In this document: in pieces, positions 4,948 to 5,286 of the stretch | Layout of the letters: every line of letters starts with the position of its first letter | Numbering within the stretch: position 1 is the first letter of the stretch | Origin: Lachnospiraceae bacterium | Lineage (GTDB): Bacteria; Bacillota; Clostridia; Lachnospirales; Lachnospiraceae | Length of the DNA: 5,286 nucleotides | Direction: 5' to 3' | Assembly (NCBI GenBank): GCA_024694785.1 | Contig: JAILJL010000079.1 | Span: 1 to 5,286 of the forward strand | The notes under the pieces: generated by a model | Database searches by the model: none | What the model saw: the letters and a program-made list of their open reading frames with translations, nothing else | What the model was told of the DNA's origin: nothing | Program-made: the position numbers and the translations under genes

Positions 4948-5286
4948 ATGATTAAAATAGCAATTTACGGAAAAGGTGGAATAGGTAAGTCGACAACGGT
5001 TTCCAATATAGCGGTTGCATTGGCAGAACGCGGACTGTCCGTTATGCAGATAGGATGCGACCCGAAGGCGGATTCCACGATATCGTTAAGAGGAGCGGAA
5101 CCCATGAATACGGTTCTAGATCTGGTCCGTTCCAAGAAAGAGTTCACGTTGGAAGATATGGTACGCGTGGGATACAGAGGCGTTGTATGCGTGGAAGCAG
5201 GCGGCCCTACACCGGGGCTTGGATGCGCCGGCCGCGGAATAATTGCTGCATTGGAAAAGCTCGAAGAGAAGAAGGCTTACGAAGTA
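4948..5286 (+). CDS. NifH-like Fe-protein ATPase (nitrogenase-like reductase component), 3'-truncated
   Basis: The first 113 codons of an open frame that runs off the window. The protein belongs to the NifH/BchL/CfbC family: a homodimeric ATPase that bridges one [4Fe-4S] cluster and delivers electrons to a NifDK-like catalytic partner. Seen are the P-loop GKGGIGKST (8-16), GCDPKADST (36-44) with the switch I region, and [17 protein letters not shown] (81-97). Cys93 corresponds to the first cluster ligand (Cys97 in Azotobacter NifH) and Arg96 to the Arg that is ADP-ribosylated in some nitrogenases. The second cluster Cys lies past the edge. AGGAG (4938-4942) lies 5 nt before the ATG and 8 nt separate it from the ATPase stop, so it is in the transporter operon. 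That context does not resemble a classical nif operon, so a divergent nitrogenase-like reductase is likelier than true N2 fixation. Confidence 0.9.
   Translation, partial: MIKIAIYGKGGIGKSTTVSNIAVALAERGLSVMQIGCDPKADSTISLRGAEPMNTVLDLVRSKKEFTLEDMVRVGYRGVVCVEAGGPTPGLGCAGRGIIAALEKLEEKKAYEV

Noticed and set aside
4948..5286. Calling the partial gene a true nitrogenase Fe protein (nifH)
   Set aside because: The motifs are shared by NifH, BchL and CfbC groups, the gene is truncated, and its operon neighbours are a transporter and a TM1266-type regulator rather than nifDK. The family call is safe but the reaction is not.
1..5286. Insertion sequences, CRISPR arrays, tRNA or rRNA genes, phage attachment sites
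   Set aside because: No transposase-like frame, terminal inverted repeats, regularly spaced repeats or tRNA-like cloverleaf was seen on either strand, and gene spacing leaves little room for them.

Overview
The window looks like a chromosomal segment from an anaerobic Clostridia member, most likely a Lachnospiraceae-type gut or rumen bacterium. Reasons: moderate-to-low GC by eye, strong AGGAG-type ribosome binding sites, frequent ATA/AGA codons, a lipoprotein of Firmicutes type, and the protein families present (ECF transporter S component, CD1871A-like CXXC miniprotein, TM1266-type regulator). The assignment is an inference from style and content, not from a marker gene. All seven complete genes and the one partial gene are on the + strand, packed into two apparent transcription units.

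Unit 1 (about 46-2724) holds an ECF transporter S component, a lipoprotein with a C-terminal TlpA/ResA-like thioredoxin domain (CGYC active site), a 45-residue single-pass membrane miniprotein ending in a CLQC motif, and a polytopic membrane protein with NapH/YccM-like cysteine motifs and two C-terminal 4Fe-4S ferredoxin motifs. The miniprotein starts at a GTG overlapping the preceding stop. The last three genes look like a membrane redox module that could carry electrons between cytoplasmic Fe-S carriers and an extracytoplasmic thiol protein.

The gap at 2725-2892 is regulatory. A near-consensus sigma-A promoter (TTGAAA, 17 bp, TATAAT) begins inside the end of the Fe-S gene. It is followed by a roughly 85-nt structured leader and a strong intrinsic-terminator hairpin only about 30 nt before the next start codon. 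The leader can also form an alternative pairing that consumes the 5' arm of the terminator, which is riboswitch/attenuator architecture. I could not match it to a riboswitch class.

Unit 2 (2893 to beyond the right edge) encodes a TM1266-family small regulator, a FecCD-type permease, its ATPase (4-nt overlap), and the first 113 codons of a NifH-like ATPase with P-loop, switch motif and the first [4Fe-4S] cysteine intact. An iron-chelate/cobamide-type importer run together with a NifH-family reductase suggests a nitrogenase-like (not necessarily N2-fixing) system that imports a metal complex or tetrapyrrole and reductively processes it, or uses it as cofactor. The catalytic NifD/NifK-like partners and the transporter's substrate-binding protein are not in the window and would be expected downstream. 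This unit and its leader are the most interesting part of the window.
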